Counted from the first letter of the stretch, positions 19,082 to 27,430 are shown. The stretch is DNA of 59,221 nt from Bacteroidia bacterium (GCA_028339355.1 JAOLBX010000010.1:1-59221); one strand, 5' to 3'. Numbers and translations are program-made. The notes: a model not told the origin generated them from the letters alone.

Positions 19082-19622
19082 TCCATAAGCTTTTACAATG
19101 TTTGATTCCTGTATTTCCGTATTTTCTTCCATTTATCACATCATAGTTTAGATACAACTCACCATCTTTTTTCCAAGCTTTCTGTCTACCAAACTGCTTG
19201 CCATCCTGATAGTATTCTAGTTTGTATAACTGACCATTGATATACCATTCTTTAAGTGTATCCACATATAGACCATCATTGAAGGCATAGTGATAAGATG
19301 CTGCTCCATTCGACCAATACCCTCGGTGCTCACCTGTTTTTTTATTATTCCTAAAAAATCTTGACTCTTTGAGCTGACCTGAATGATGCCAAGTTTCATA
19401 TTCTCCATCTAGTTTTCCTTTCACATAAGAAATCTTAGAAATCAACACACCCTCTGCTGTATGCCCCGTAAGAACACCGGTATATAGTTGACTATCAACG
19501 TAAGTTAAACCGCCTTCAGATCTAACCTCTACCGCAGAAATATCGAGTACAGTTAATTCTTCGCTTTTATAACAGGCGATAGTAGTAATGATTAGAAAAC
19601 ATAGAAGGGCTTGATTCAGCAC
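19059..19622 (-). CDS. YwqK-type (MORN-like repeat) lipoprotein
   Basis: 187 residues. Signal peptide with lipobox (MLNQALLCFLIITTIACYKS; Cys17). The rest is a row of short YwqK/MORN-like repeats such as GKLDGEYETWHHSGQLKESR, NKKTGEHRGYWSNGAASYHY, VDTLKEWYINGQLYKLEYYQ and GKQFGRQKAWKKDGELYLNY. The repeat family is annotated as an antitoxin in Bacillus (YwqK), but many exported Bacteroidota members have no known role. Translation begins with GTG at 19622, sharing one base with the stop of the YHYH gene, so the two are coupled. Confidence 0.75.
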   Translation of the reverse strand: MLNQALLCFLIITTIACYKSEELTVLDISAVEVRSEGGLTYVDSQLYTGVLTGHTAEGVLISKISYVKGKLDGEYETWHHSGQLKESRFFRNNKKTGEHRGYWSNGAASYHYAFNDGLYVDTLKEWYINGQLYKLEYYQDGKQFGRQKAWKKDGELYLNYDVINGRKYGNTGIKHCKSLWNEVDSSF

Positions 19623-20410
19623 TATCTTGTGGCTGTACCTGGAGTTCCTTTGAAACCATCTCCATTAAGATAAGGAGCTGCATCTGTAAAATGGTAGTGA
19701 TAAATACCGTTTGGATAATCTGCTGTAGCATGCTTATGACCGTGAAACTCATCTAAATATGAATTTGTTACTTCCGCTCCATTCTCTTCTGGCCCATACA
19801 CAGGAAAACCATCAAGTAAAAATCCCATCAATGCTTCTTTACCCTTATTAGCTGTTAGGTATAGTGGCTCAATATGGTAATGGTAAACTCCCTGTTGTTG
19901 TGGGTGACCGTTGTATTGGTCAAAGGAGTTAATCTCATTCGTGAGCTCTTGTTCATTTGGTCCTGCATATTGATTAAAAAGAGGAACTCCGTTTATAGCA
20001 ACACCAATAGTTCCAAGAGTAGTAGCCTGATTTCCTGAACTTAATTCTACAGGATTCAAAGGAAATTTGTAGGTGTAGTTTGTCTGTGTAACACGGTTTG
20101 GGTTTAGGTGAAAGTCTGGATTAGTACCATTATATCCTTCAAACTTATCTGACCAATCAGTATCTTTATAATATGGACTGGGATGATCTGGCAGGCTGTT
20201 GACCTTAATCACTACAAAGTTTCCTTCCTTATAAATATCACTAGCACCATACACCTTTTTATACACCGCCAATTCATCTGCAGTTGTTGTATCTGTAGTA
20301 TCTACTAATGGGTCTGGCATTGCCACAGAATCATCATTCTTACAAGACTCAAATGAGATAAAACCTATCATCAATAAAATGGTACTTGTTATTATTCCTA
20401 AATTTTTCAT
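19622..20410 (-). CDS. YHYH-domain lipoprotein
   Basis: 262 residues. Lipoprotein signal MKNLGIITSTILLMIGFISFESC. The body is a YHYH domain, named for its histidine motifs: QQGVYHYHIEP (about 155) and GIYHYHFTDAAPYL near the end, plus DEFHGHKHATADYPNG. GLFDGFPVYG-type text is present as LLDGFPVYGPEENG. The clustered His residues suggest metal binding, but the family has no established biochemical function. ATG 20410 is preferred to an upstream start at 20431 because a perfect -7 element covers that position. First gene of a three-gene operon with a YwqK-type lipoprotein and SCO1. Confidence 0.78.
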   Translation of the reverse strand: MKNLGIITSTILLMIGFISFESCKNDDSVAMPDPLVDTTDTTTADELAVYKKVYGASDIYKEGNFVVIKVNSLPDHPSPYYKDTDWSDKFEGYNGTNPDFHLNPNRVTQTNYTYKFPLNPVELSSGNQATTLGTIGVAINGVPLFNQYAGPNEQELTNEINSFDQYNGHPQQQGVYHYHIEPLYLTANKGKEALMGFLLDGFPVYGPEENGAEVTNSYLDEFHGHKHATADYPNGIYHYHFTDAAPYLNGDGFKGTPGTATR

Positions 20411-20428
20411 ATTGTTATAGCTGTTTGA

Positions 20429-20436
20429 CAAATGTA
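20429..20436 (-). promoter_or_regulatory. -7 element of the YHYH-YwqK-SCO operon
   Basis: TACATTTG on the minus strand, 18 nt before the ATG at 20410 and just past the stop of the GT39-like gene, so the operon can be transcribed separately. Confidence 0.45.
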
Positions 20437-20445
20437 CTCTGAATT

Positions 20446-21888
20446 CTATTCCGTCCTCGGTCTATTAAATTCACATACATCTATAATTTCTGGGAAAAAG
20501 TACTTTGAGGTAAGATTGAAGTCTTTCTCAAATTCTGAAATTAACTGTTCTTTTGGTCCTCCGTCTGTCATCAAAAATACTACCCTACTCACCGTGCTAT
20601 CTATACGGGCCTCTGAGTATTGGTTAATTCCATAAAAGTTTTCTTCTTTAAATCCTTCCAGCACATCGTAATATGCATACTCCTTATCAAAATTTTTAAA
20701 CCGATCTATATTAAAGTAGTATGCATAGCCGAAGATACGATACTTAGGAAACATCACTACTCGCGTGTCTGCATCTCTTAGTTCTTGAACCTTTGCTACG
20801 GCTTCTTTTGTATGTCTTCCATTGTCTAAATTCCTTTCACTTTTGAGGACAAAACCTACTATAAGAACCGTAGGCACTATCCACTTAGCAATGGGCATTT
20901 TAATGATGGATAAACTAGCTATACTCACCAATAATATAAATCCCACAAACGTATGCATCAAGTATCTATTATGAAACATGGGAACCTCATAAGACAAGAA
21001 ATACATACCAAAGAATGGCACTACAAACCAAGCGATAATCACCCAAGTGTTTTTAGACACTAAATGTAGCTTTTTAAGATTAAGAATAACTCCTAAACCG
21101 ATAATTATCAACAGCATAGTAGTTATTATCTTGCCATTGACAAACTGCATTAACATGTATTCTATGGTAGGCCATCCACTGGGGGGCTGCAGCCAAGTGC
21201 CATCGGTTTTTGTCTTGGTAAACTGCTCCAAAACTACCGGAACATACGGTCCGAATAAAACCAGCGAAATCAAGATGCTGAGTGCAAACGCACCGAGCTT
21301 TTTGGCATTATTAAAACTAAACAAAATAGCAAACCCTCCTTGAACTCCAAGTACCATTATACCGAAATAATGGGCATAAAGTAGTAGCCCATTAAGAATG
21401 GTGAAGATAACCAAGGTCTTTACAGAATACCTATCGTTGAGCCATCTCAAAAAGTAATAAAAACTCAGACTAGTAAGCATTCCAAACAATGCATATACTC
21501 GAGCCTCATGAGAAAAGTATGTTGCATAATTAGAAAATGTAAAAAGCAATGCTGCGACTATTCCTACTGACTTAGAGAAAAATTCATTTCCTATTTTGTA
21601 CATGAATGCCGCGGTGATTCCAGTAAAAATAAGAGAAGGGATTCTCACTGCTACCTCACCTATACCAAAGAATTGTTCCCAGAAATGAAGAAATACTTCG
21701 TAAAGTGGTGGATTGTTACCGGGTCTGAGGTGCCTAAGTATGTCAGGCACTTCCATCTGAGCAAAATATACACTGAAAGGCTCATCTCCAGCTAAGCTGT
21801 TGACCTCTATGCCTATCCAGCGTAGAAAAACATTAATGATGAAAAATAAAAACGGAATAAAAACAGAATACCTTCTAGTCCGTGACAT
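20446..21888 (-). CDS. GT39/ArnT-like membrane glycosyltransferase
   Basis: 480 residues with about ten hydrophobic segments. The catalytic-loop signature is LAGDEPFSVYFAQM (Asp-Glu in the first periplasmic loop, about 32-45) followed by LRPGNNPPLYEVFLHFWEQF, typical of the PMT_2 branch that moves sugars from polyprenyl-phosphate carriers. RIPSLIFTGITAAFMYKIG is the usual third-helix entry. The C-terminal ~110 residues form a soluble domain. Acceptor unknown: protein, lipid A or polysaccharide. It starts 4 nt after the stop of the CCG-domain gene, so it belongs to the same transcript. Confidence 0.82.
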   Translation of the reverse strand: MSRTRRYSVFIPFLFFIINVFLRWIGIEVNSLAGDEPFSVYFAQMEVPDILRHLRPGNNPPLYEVFLHFWEQFFGIGEVAVRIPSLIFTGITAAFMYKIGNEFFSKSVGIVAALLFTFSNYATYFSHEARVYALFGMLTSLSFYYFLRWLNDRYSVKTLVIFTILNGLLLYAHYFGIMVLGVQGGFAILFSFNNAKKLGAFALSILISLVLFGPYVPVVLEQFTKTKTDGTWLQPPSGWPTIEYMLMQFVNGKIITTMLLIIIGLGVILNLKKLHLVSKNTWVIIAWFVVPFFGMYFLSYEVPMFHNRYLMHTFVGFILLVSIASLSIIKMPIAKWIVPTVLIVGFVLKSERNLDNGRHTKEAVAKVQELRDADTRVVMFPKYRIFGYAYYFNIDRFKNFDKEYAYYDVLEGFKEENFYGINQYSEARIDSTVSRVVFLMTDGGPKEQLISEFEKDFNLTSKYFFPEIIDVCEFNRPRTE

Positions 21889-21892
21889 AGGA

Positions 21893-22684
21893 CTAAAGAT
21901 CTTTTGCTTGAGCTACCAATTCTGCAAGGTCCAATACTTGTACACTGTCCTCTTTATTTGCATTTTTCACTCCATCTCCCATCATTGTGGTACAGAATGG
22001 ACAATTCGCTGATATTATTGACGCTCCTGTAGCCAACGCTTCGTCTGCACGCTCTACATTTATTTCTTTATTACCCGTTTCTGCTTCTTTAAACATCTGA
22101 GCACCTCCAGCTCCACAGCAGAGACCATTTTTACGACATCTTTTCATCTCTACTAGCTCTGCATCCAACGCCTCTAGGATGCGACGAGGGGCATCATACA
22201 CTCCATTAGCTCTACCTAGGTAACAACTGTCGTGATAAGTTATCTTTTTACCCTTGAACGGATCTGCACCAAAGGTTAGTTTGCCTTCGTCTATTAATTC
22301 TTGCAGCATTTGTGTATGATGAATAACCTCATACTTACCACCTAAACTGGGATATTCATTATTTATGGTATTGAAACAGTGTGGACACGTCGTAACTATC
22401 TTTGTTATCTCATAAGCATTGAGCGTAGCAATATTTGCCATAGCTTGCATTTGAAAAAGAAACTCATTTCCTGCTCTTTTCGCTGGATCTCCGGTACAAC
22501 TTTCCTCTGTACCGAGTATAGCATATTTCACTCCAACATTGTTGAGAATCTTTACAAATGCTTTGGTAATTTTCTGTGCTCGTTCATCAAAACTGCCTGC
22601 ACATCCTACCCAGAAAAGTACATCTGGTTTTTCTCCTTTTACTGTAAGTTCTGCTACTGTTGGTACGTGTATTGGTTCACTCAT
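21893..22684 (-). CDS. CCG-domain Fe-S protein (HdrB/LutA/GlpC-like subunit)
   Basis: 263 residues, with two cysteine-rich CCG domains that bind the catalytic or electron-transfer iron-sulfur cluster in heterodisulfide reductase HdrB, LutA and GlpC. Domain 1: FWVGCAGSFDERAQ ... TTCPHCFNTINNEYP. Domain 2: YHDSCYLGRANG ... GLCCGAGGAQMF ... SANCPFCTTMMGDG. Both CxxC and CCG elements are intact. Its natural partner, a membrane-anchored 4Fe-4S protein, is at 25495-26799 on the same strand, but a large receptor gene lies between. Together they probably pass electrons from a soluble dehydrogenase to quinone. The gene starts 40 nt after the receptor. Confidence 0.88.
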   Translation of the reverse strand: MSEPIHVPTVAELTVKGEKPDVLFWVGCAGSFDERAQKITKAFVKILNNVGVKYAILGTEESCTGDPAKRAGNEFLFQMQAMANIATLNAYEITKIVTTCPHCFNTINNEYPSLGGKYEVIHHTQMLQELIDEGKLTFGADPFKGKKITYHDSCYLGRANGVYDAPRRILEALDAELVEMKRCRKNGLCCGAGGAQMFKEAETGNKEINVERADEALATGASIISANCPFCTTMMGDGVKNANKEDSVQVLDLAELVAQAKDL

Positions 22685-22724
22685 TATTCAGAGTGCAATT
22701 TACTTTTTTTTATAAAAAACCAAG

Positions 22725-25451
22725 TTACCTTTTATCTACAGATCCTCGAGGACCATCCTTTGGTTCTTTTGGGGTAGGCTTTTTTATTTTATAGGTTACC
22801 GTTCCCATTAGATATCGTTGAACAGCATTGTTCTGATTTTGCATAAATCTATTGCTAGTCCACCATCTCCATAAATTTTGATTTTTATCCAATATATCAA
22901 AAGCCTTGGCTCCTAAACTCCATTTTTTATCCTTGTCTATAAAAAATGAAAGTTCAGATGTAAGGATAGGAATTGTTCTTGCACCTACAGCATTATTACT
23001 CCCATATATTTCTAAGTACAATGAGCTACTCCACTCTAGCCTATCAAACGGAGTGAGAGTAAACTCTGCGTCTACCTCGTGGTACAAGAATGCATTGTTT
23101 TCTACTCCGGCTATACTCCCACTTTGTCTTTTTATCATATAATCCATATCAAAGCTCCACATATCAAACTCGTTGAATTGCAACGTAGGACCTACTCCTA
23201 TGGTGTTATTCTTACTCTCTAGCTCCAAGTTATTCTGGATGAAGTAGGAGTGACCATAGTTATAATCTACATCTAACCCAAATGATGCTTTTAAAGGTTT
23301 TATTGGCCATATTAAACTAGCACTATGGTTTGAGTAAACACGGCTTTTCAAGTTTAAAACTTCTGAGATAGAATAATTTTCTGAGGATATTGTGTTCTTG
23401 TTAATTACGGGATTCAGTGACAAAGAAGACCAGCCATTGAATGAGAGCGTCTTACCCATTCCAAACATTCGTTGGTAACTCCATCCATTTCGATAATTCA
23501 TTGCATTCTGTAATTCTATATTCCCTATGGTCGTGGCATATGGATTACTATCATCAGTCACGGGAAGTATCTGGCTAATCTGTGGTTTATTAATATTGGC
23601 CCTTATATTAAAATGAAAGTTATACTTATGTGGTTTGTTAGACCGTATAAACATGTATGGAATAAAAAACAATTGATTGAAGCCATATTGATGGTTTTTG
23701 TCTGTCACAAAGCTTCTATTCTCAATTGTCTGATTGAATTCTGGCACTATATAGATGGTGGTCACAGAATCCAACTTATAACTTATGTGAACATAGTACT
23801 CCATGTTTTGTGCTTTTACCGAACCGGTAGGACTATTACTCAGCAACTTATCATCACCTAACTGCACCCAATCAAACGAATGGCTGTACTCACTTTTCAT
23901 CCAATTAAATCCTGGTTTTATCATCCATTTTTCACTGAGTTGTATTTGATAAGCAGCAGTGGTAGCAATGGTCTGCTCTAGTGTCCTTAAATTTTTGTTC
24001 AACACATTCGACTCATTGGATGGGAATGGCAACAAACTTGGAGCGGTGAAAAAGTAATTTCCTTGATTATTGCCATTCGTTACATCTCCAAAATAGACAG
24101 AGCTAATAAACCTATCATCCTTGCGTTTTTTACTTTTCCTGGTCCAATGTATCTTACTTATAAACTTCTGATTGTCATCATCGACAGTTCCTTTCGTAAC
24201 ACCACTATTTATAATACTATCTGCAGTTATGAAGTTTTGTGTAAGACTCCTAGCAGTGTTATCTCCTACCTGCTTGGAGAATTGACCTCTAAAAACTATT
24301 CGATTTAAGGTGTCAGGTTCATATTCTATTTTGGTATTGATCTGATGACTAGATCGATTTCCACTGTTTTCACTATAGCCTTCAGAAAAGATTGTATTGT
24401 CCGTTAAGTATACTTCCGAATTAGATGTTGACTTATTGATATTGTGTTCGTTAGACAACACATATGACAAATCAGTTTTCATCCCCTTCACAGGCTCAAA
24501 ATGCAGGTTAGCCCCAACACCTTCTCTTGACTTCACTCCCCCACCCCAATTCCACGACTGATTATTATTGTTGAAAGGATTTATCTCAAAACTATTGAGT
24601 GTACTCATCTCCCTCCACCCATATAAATCTCTATTGGTATTGTTGAGTCCACCAATTAGTGATAGTTGTGTAGCATCTCTAAAAAAATTGATATTACCAT
24701 GTCCGTTGTAATAATCATCCGTTCCATAACCAGCTCTTATTCTTCCGAAGAACCCTTGAGCGTGGTCTTTCTTTAGTACAAGATTGATAACCTTTTCACG
24801 CTCATTATCTTCTGCACCCGTAAACTCATCCTCATCTGTTTTCTTATCTATTACCTCGACTTTATCTACTAGAGACGCATCAAGATTTTTGGTAGCAGCT
24901 TCTATATTGCCACCAAAAAACTCATTTCCATTTATAAGTATTTTTGTTATAGCTTTCCCTTCCGAAGAAACTGATCCATCTTTAGCCACTTGAATTCCAG
25001 GCATTTTTTTTATCAGGTCCTCCACAGATGCATTACTCTGAGTTTTGAAACTACTGCTATTGTATATAACTGTATCCCCATTCATCAGGATAGGAATTCT
25101 CTTTGCGCTGATCATGATCTCCTTCATGGAAACCGCACCAGAGGTAAGTACTATGTTGTTATTTTCTACATTATCAGATATAGATATTAACTTATGTTCT
25201 ACATCGTATCCGACGCAGGCAATTACGAGAATATATTTCCCGGAATCTATACCTTTCATAGTATATGACCCATCTTCTTTTGCTACAGCAAATTGGATAA
25301 CACTAGTATCTATTGTGGATGACAAAGCTATACTAGCATAGGGTACTGGATCATCCTGTGGGTTTGTAAGTGTGCCACTTAGACTATATTGTGCGTTTGC
25401 AGAAAAAGTAAATAGACAGAAAGCAAATAGAGTCAGTATGATTTTCGGCAT
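22725..25451 (-). CDS. large TonB-type outer-membrane beta-barrel protein with carboxypeptidase-like N-terminal domain
   Basis: 908 residues. Signal peptide MPKIILTLFAFCLFTFSANAQ, then a carboxypeptidase-regulatory-like beta-sandwich (about 22-105: LSGTLTNPQDDPVPYASIAL ... YTMKGIDSGKYILVIACVGY). A plug-like section follows (ASVEDLIKKMPGIQVAKDGS; VDKVEVIDKKTDEDEFTGAE), then a long barrel. This matches the Bacteroidota 'outer membrane beta-barrel protein' family related to TonB receptors but lacking an obvious TonB box; transport versus other roles is unsettled in that family. The gene lies between two functionally linked Fe-S genes, 43 and 40 nt from its neighbours. Confidence 0.85.
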   Translation of the reverse strand: MPKIILTLFAFCLFTFSANAQYSLSGTLTNPQDDPVPYASIALSSTIDTSVIQFAVAKEDGSYTMKGIDSGKYILVIACVGYDVEHKLISISDNVENNNIVLTSGAVSMKEIMISAKRIPILMNGDTVIYNSSSFKTQSNASVEDLIKKMPGIQVAKDGSVSSEGKAITKILINGNEFFGGNIEAATKNLDASLVDKVEVIDKKTDEDEFTGAEDNEREKVINLVLKKDHAQGFFGRIRAGYGTDDYYNGHGNINFFRDATQLSLIGGLNNTNRDLYGWREMSTLNSFEINPFNNNNQSWNWGGGVKSREGVGANLHFEPVKGMKTDLSYVLSNEHNINKSTSNSEVYLTDNTIFSEGYSENSGNRSSHQINTKIEYEPDTLNRIVFRGQFSKQVGDNTARSLTQNFITADSIINSGVTKGTVDDDNQKFISKIHWTRKSKKRKDDRFISSVYFGDVTNGNNQGNYFFTAPSLLPFPSNESNVLNKNLRTLEQTIATTAAYQIQLSEKWMIKPGFNWMKSEYSHSFDWVQLGDDKLLSNSPTGSVKAQNMEYYVHISYKLDSVTTIYIVPEFNQTIENRSFVTDKNHQYGFNQLFFIPYMFIRSNKPHKYNFHFNIRANINKPQISQILPVTDDSNPYATTIGNIELQNAMNYRNGWSYQRMFGMGKTLSFNGWSSLSLNPVINKNTISSENYSISEVLNLKSRVYSNHSASLIWPIKPLKASFGLDVDYNYGHSYFIQNNLELESKNNTIGVGPTLQFNEFDMWSFDMDYMIKRQSGSIAGVENNAFLYHEVDAEFTLTPFDRLEWSSSLYLEIYGSNNAVGARTIPILTSELSFFIDKDKKWSLGAKAFDILDKNQNLWRWWTSNRFMQNQNNAVQRYLMGTVTYKIKKPTPKEPKDGPRGSVDKR

Positions 25452-25494
25452 GATTTATAAAAACGATGCAAGATTAACTAAAGTTGCCCTCAGT

Positions 25495-26799
25495 CTAAAT
25501 CTCTTTCGTCCAATTGGCTCTATCGCTTGGCGAAAATTGCCAAGGAGCTTGATTGTTTTCTATATTGCTATTCATCATAGCCCATTCCGACGGCATTGCT
25601 GATTTTTCCAATGTCTGGTATTGTCTCAACCCAAATATTATCTCCATTGGATTTATGTTCACAGGACACGCTTCAACGCACGCATTGCACGTAGTACAAG
25701 CTAATAATTCTTCTTGAGAAATATAGTCATGAAGGGATTTTCCATCGTGATGATCTGCCCCATTATTGTCTTTTGCTACGCCTAACTCCTCAGCTCTAGC
25801 CCGTGTATCCATCATTATTTTACGTGGACTAAGTTTTTTACCCGTAATATTAGCCGGACACGAACTCGTGCATCTACCACACTCGGTACAGGTATAGGCA
25901 TCTAGTAAGTTCTTCCAGCTAAGATCCGTGACATCACTAACACCAAACTTTTCAGGTGGTGGCATATTGGGATCTGCTTTACTCGGATCCATCATCAGGT
26001 TTACCTCATTCGTAATTTCAGGCATATTAGCAAACTCACCTGCGGGTTTCAGCTTGCTATACCACGTATTAGGAAATGCTAGAAAAATATGCAGATGCTT
26101 ACTATACGGCACGTAATTAAGAAAAAACAAGATTCCTAGAATGTGAAACCACCAGAATACTCGTTCAAAGATTACCACAGTTGAACTTTCAAAATTTGTA
26201 AAAAAGCCTGTCAAATAGTGTGATACAGGGAAACTACCTGCTGAAGAAAAATACTCTACACCTCTACTCTGTAACACCTGATCCGCTGCATTCATGTAAA
26301 GAAGAGCTGCCATTAGGACTACTTCCATTATTAATATATACAAGGCATCCTTGGTTGCCCAACCTTTCATCTCAGGATTATGAAACCTTGGAATTTTTGA
26401 TATAAATCTGCGACCCAAGAATACTAAGCACGCTACAAGTACCAAAAGTGCTAATATCTCAAAGAAGCCAATAGCTGCATCATATACAGGACCTAGAAAC
26501 GAAAGAGCTCGATGTGTCCCAAAAATGCCATCTATTACTATCTCTAGCACTTCAATATTGATGAGTACAAAACCCACATAAACAATAATATGCAAAATAC
26601 CAGCTACAGGACGCACTACCATTTTACTTTGTCCCAAGGCCACACGAGCCATATTTTTCCAACGTTTTTGCTTGTTATCATTGATTACTTCCTCTTTTCC
26701 AAGAAAAATATTTCGCCGGATTTGCTTTATTTTTTTTATAAAAAAATAGATGGCTATGCCTAAGACTATGATGAAAAATATCTGTTGTAAGTACTGCAT
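25495..26799 (-). CDS. membrane-anchored 4Fe-4S dicluster protein (HdrC/nitrate-reductase-gamma-like)
   Basis: 434 residues. The N-terminal ~270 residues contain five or six membrane helices with conserved His (LHIIVYVGFVLIN; WFHILGILFFLNY), like the cytochrome b-type gamma subunit of nitrate reductase. The C-terminal domain has two 4Fe-4S sites: CTECGRCTSSCPANITG and CTTCNACVEACPVNINP. ATG 26799 (MQYLQQIFF) is chosen over an in-frame TTG at 26814, which sits in the promoter. It probably hands electrons between the CCG-domain protein (21893) and the quinone pool; similar pairs accompany acyl-CoA/ETF oxidation in Bacteroidota, and an acyl-CoA dehydrogenase gene is at 39 kb. Confidence 0.87.
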   Translation of the reverse strand: MQYLQQIFFIIVLGIAIYFFIKKIKQIRRNIFLGKEEVINDNKQKRWKNMARVALGQSKMVVRPVAGILHIIVYVGFVLINIEVLEIVIDGIFGTHRALSFLGPVYDAAIGFFEILALLVLVACLVFLGRRFISKIPRFHNPEMKGWATKDALYILIMEVVLMAALLYMNAADQVLQSRGVEYFSSAGSFPVSHYLTGFFTNFESSTVVIFERVFWWFHILGILFFLNYVPYSKHLHIFLAFPNTWYSKLKPAGEFANMPEITNEVNLMMDPSKADPNMPPPEKFGVSDVTDLSWKNLLDAYTCTECGRCTSSCPANITGKKLSPRKIMMDTRARAEELGVAKDNNGADHHDGKSLHDYISQEELLACTTCNACVEACPVNINPMEIIFGLRQYQTLEKSAMPSEWAMMNSNIENNQAPWQFSPSDRANWTKEI

Positions 26800-26811
26800 T
26801 GGTCTGAAGTT

Positions 26812-26819
26812 CAAAAATA
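26812..26819 (-). promoter_or_regulatory. -7 element of the Fe-S/receptor/GT39 transcript
   Basis: TATTTTTG on the minus strand ending 12 nt before ATG 26799. It may drive the whole run down to 20446, as gaps in that run are only 4-43 nt. Confidence 0.45.
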
Positions 26820-26888
26820 GGAAATTTAGGGGCTTAGAAATATTTTAAATATCTATTAAAATATGTTTTTAAAAGTCAATAATAGGAG

Positions 26889-26896
26889 TATTTTTG
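26889..26896 (+). promoter_or_regulatory. -7 element of tRNA-Phe
   Basis: TATTTTTG ending 25 nt before the first base of the tRNA at 26922. No exact -33 TTTG is visible. Confidence 0.45.
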
Positions 26897-26921
26897 CACC
26901 CGCATTCGAAATAATGATGCT

Positions 26922-26994
26922 GGTGCGGTAGCTCAGTTGGTAGAGCAAAGGACTGAAAATCCTTGTGTCGGCGGTTCGATCCCGCCCCACACCA
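26922..26994 (+). tRNA. tRNA-Phe (GAA)
   Basis: 73-nt cloverleaf. Acceptor GGTGCGG pairs with CCACACC apart from a C5:A68 mismatch; D-arm GCTC/GAGC; anticodon stem AAGGA/TCCTT with loop CTGAAAA, so anticodon GAA; variable region GTGTC; T-arm GGCGG-TTCGATC-CCGCC. Discriminator base A, followed by CA, so no CCA is encoded, unlike the tRNA-Asp in this window. The T-stem 3' strand onward is duplicated 356 bases downstream. Confidence 0.95.
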
Positions 26995-27041
26995 CATTTA
27001 AAAGACTCAACTCAGGTTGGGTCTTTTTTATTATGTAATTT
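26982..27041 (+). repeat. direct repeat, copy 1: tRNA-Phe 3' end plus terminator
   Basis: This 60-base segment, from the 3' strand of the T-stem through the terminator to AATTT, matches 27338-27397 at 55 of 60 positions with no gap. The two copies bracket the broken GIY-YIG gene with a period of 356 bases. Confidence 0.9.
26999..27030 (+). terminator. rho-independent terminator of tRNA-Phe
   Basis: AAAGACTCAAC and GTTGGGTCTTT form an 11-bp stem (one G-U) with loop TCAG, followed by a run of T. It sits 4 nt after the tRNA. Confidence 0.85.
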
Positions 27042-27044
27042 ATT

Positions 27045-27313
27045 TTGGAACACTACGTTTACATACTTTATTCTTCGTCTCATAACAAAACCTATGTAGG
27101 TTACTCGTCTAACTTTAAAGAAAGGTTAATTTTTCACAATACATCAGATAAAAAAAATCATACACCTCTCCATTTAGGCCTTGGGTAGTTATGCATTTCG
27201 AATCATTTACTGATAAAAATCAAGCTATGCGTCGTGAAAAATGGTTTAAAACTGGTGTAGGTCGTGAACTTAAAGCATCAATTATAGAAAAATTCCTAAT
27301 GGAAAATCCATAA
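27045..27313 (+). pseudogene. GIY-YIG endonuclease (URI/UPF0213-like), frameshifted
   Basis: Starting at TTG 27045 the frame reads LEHYVYILYSSSHNKTYVGY, a clear YVYIL...TYVGY GIY-YIG core with the following SSNFKERLIFHNT. It then hits TAG after HTPLHLGLG. In the neighbouring frame the conserved second half continues: RPWVVMHFESFTDKNQAMRR, EKWFKTGVGREL and an end at TAA 27311-27313. Adding one T to TTT at 27173-27175 rejoins the halves (HTPLHFRPWVV), giving about 89 residues. No ATG is present at the N-terminus. It lies between the tRNA-Phe terminator and a second copy of the tRNA 3' end. The single-base lesion in a T-run could be real or a sequence error. Confidence 0.8.
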
Positions 27314-27337
27314 TTGACGGTTCCTCGCCGCGGTGAG

Positions 27338-27397
27338 CCGCCCCAAACCTCATTTAAAAGACTCAACTTAGGTTGGGTCTTTTTTATTATGCAATTG
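27338..27397 (+). repeat. direct repeat, copy 2: partial tRNA-Phe 3' end plus terminator
   Basis: Second copy of 26982-27041 (mismatches at five positions, two of them within the former acceptor strand). Directly before it, CGGTTC...GAGCCG (27319-27340) forms a GC-rich hairpin in place of the normal T-arm, so this copy cannot fold into a tRNA. It begins 25 nt after the GIY-YIG stop. Confidence 0.9.
27356..27388 (+). terminator. second, near-identical terminator
   Basis: AAAGACTCAAC / GTTGGGTCTTT stem with loop TTAG and T-tract; differs from the tRNA-Phe terminator only in the loop. It now ends the GIY-YIG unit and faces the convergent RidA gene. Confidence 0.8.
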
Positions 27398-27430
27398 TCT
27401 AGTCCCACTAACGGTGCACTTTAAACTCTC

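Noticed and set aside
27319-27397. a second complete tRNA
   Set aside because: Only the 3' strand of the T-stem, acceptor strand and terminator are present; no anticodon arm or D-arm precedes it.
27220-27408. minus-strand frame across the GIY-YIG end and the second tRNA-tail copy
   Set aside because: It reads through a hairpin and a terminator, and lies opposite a clear GIY-YIG coding sequence.
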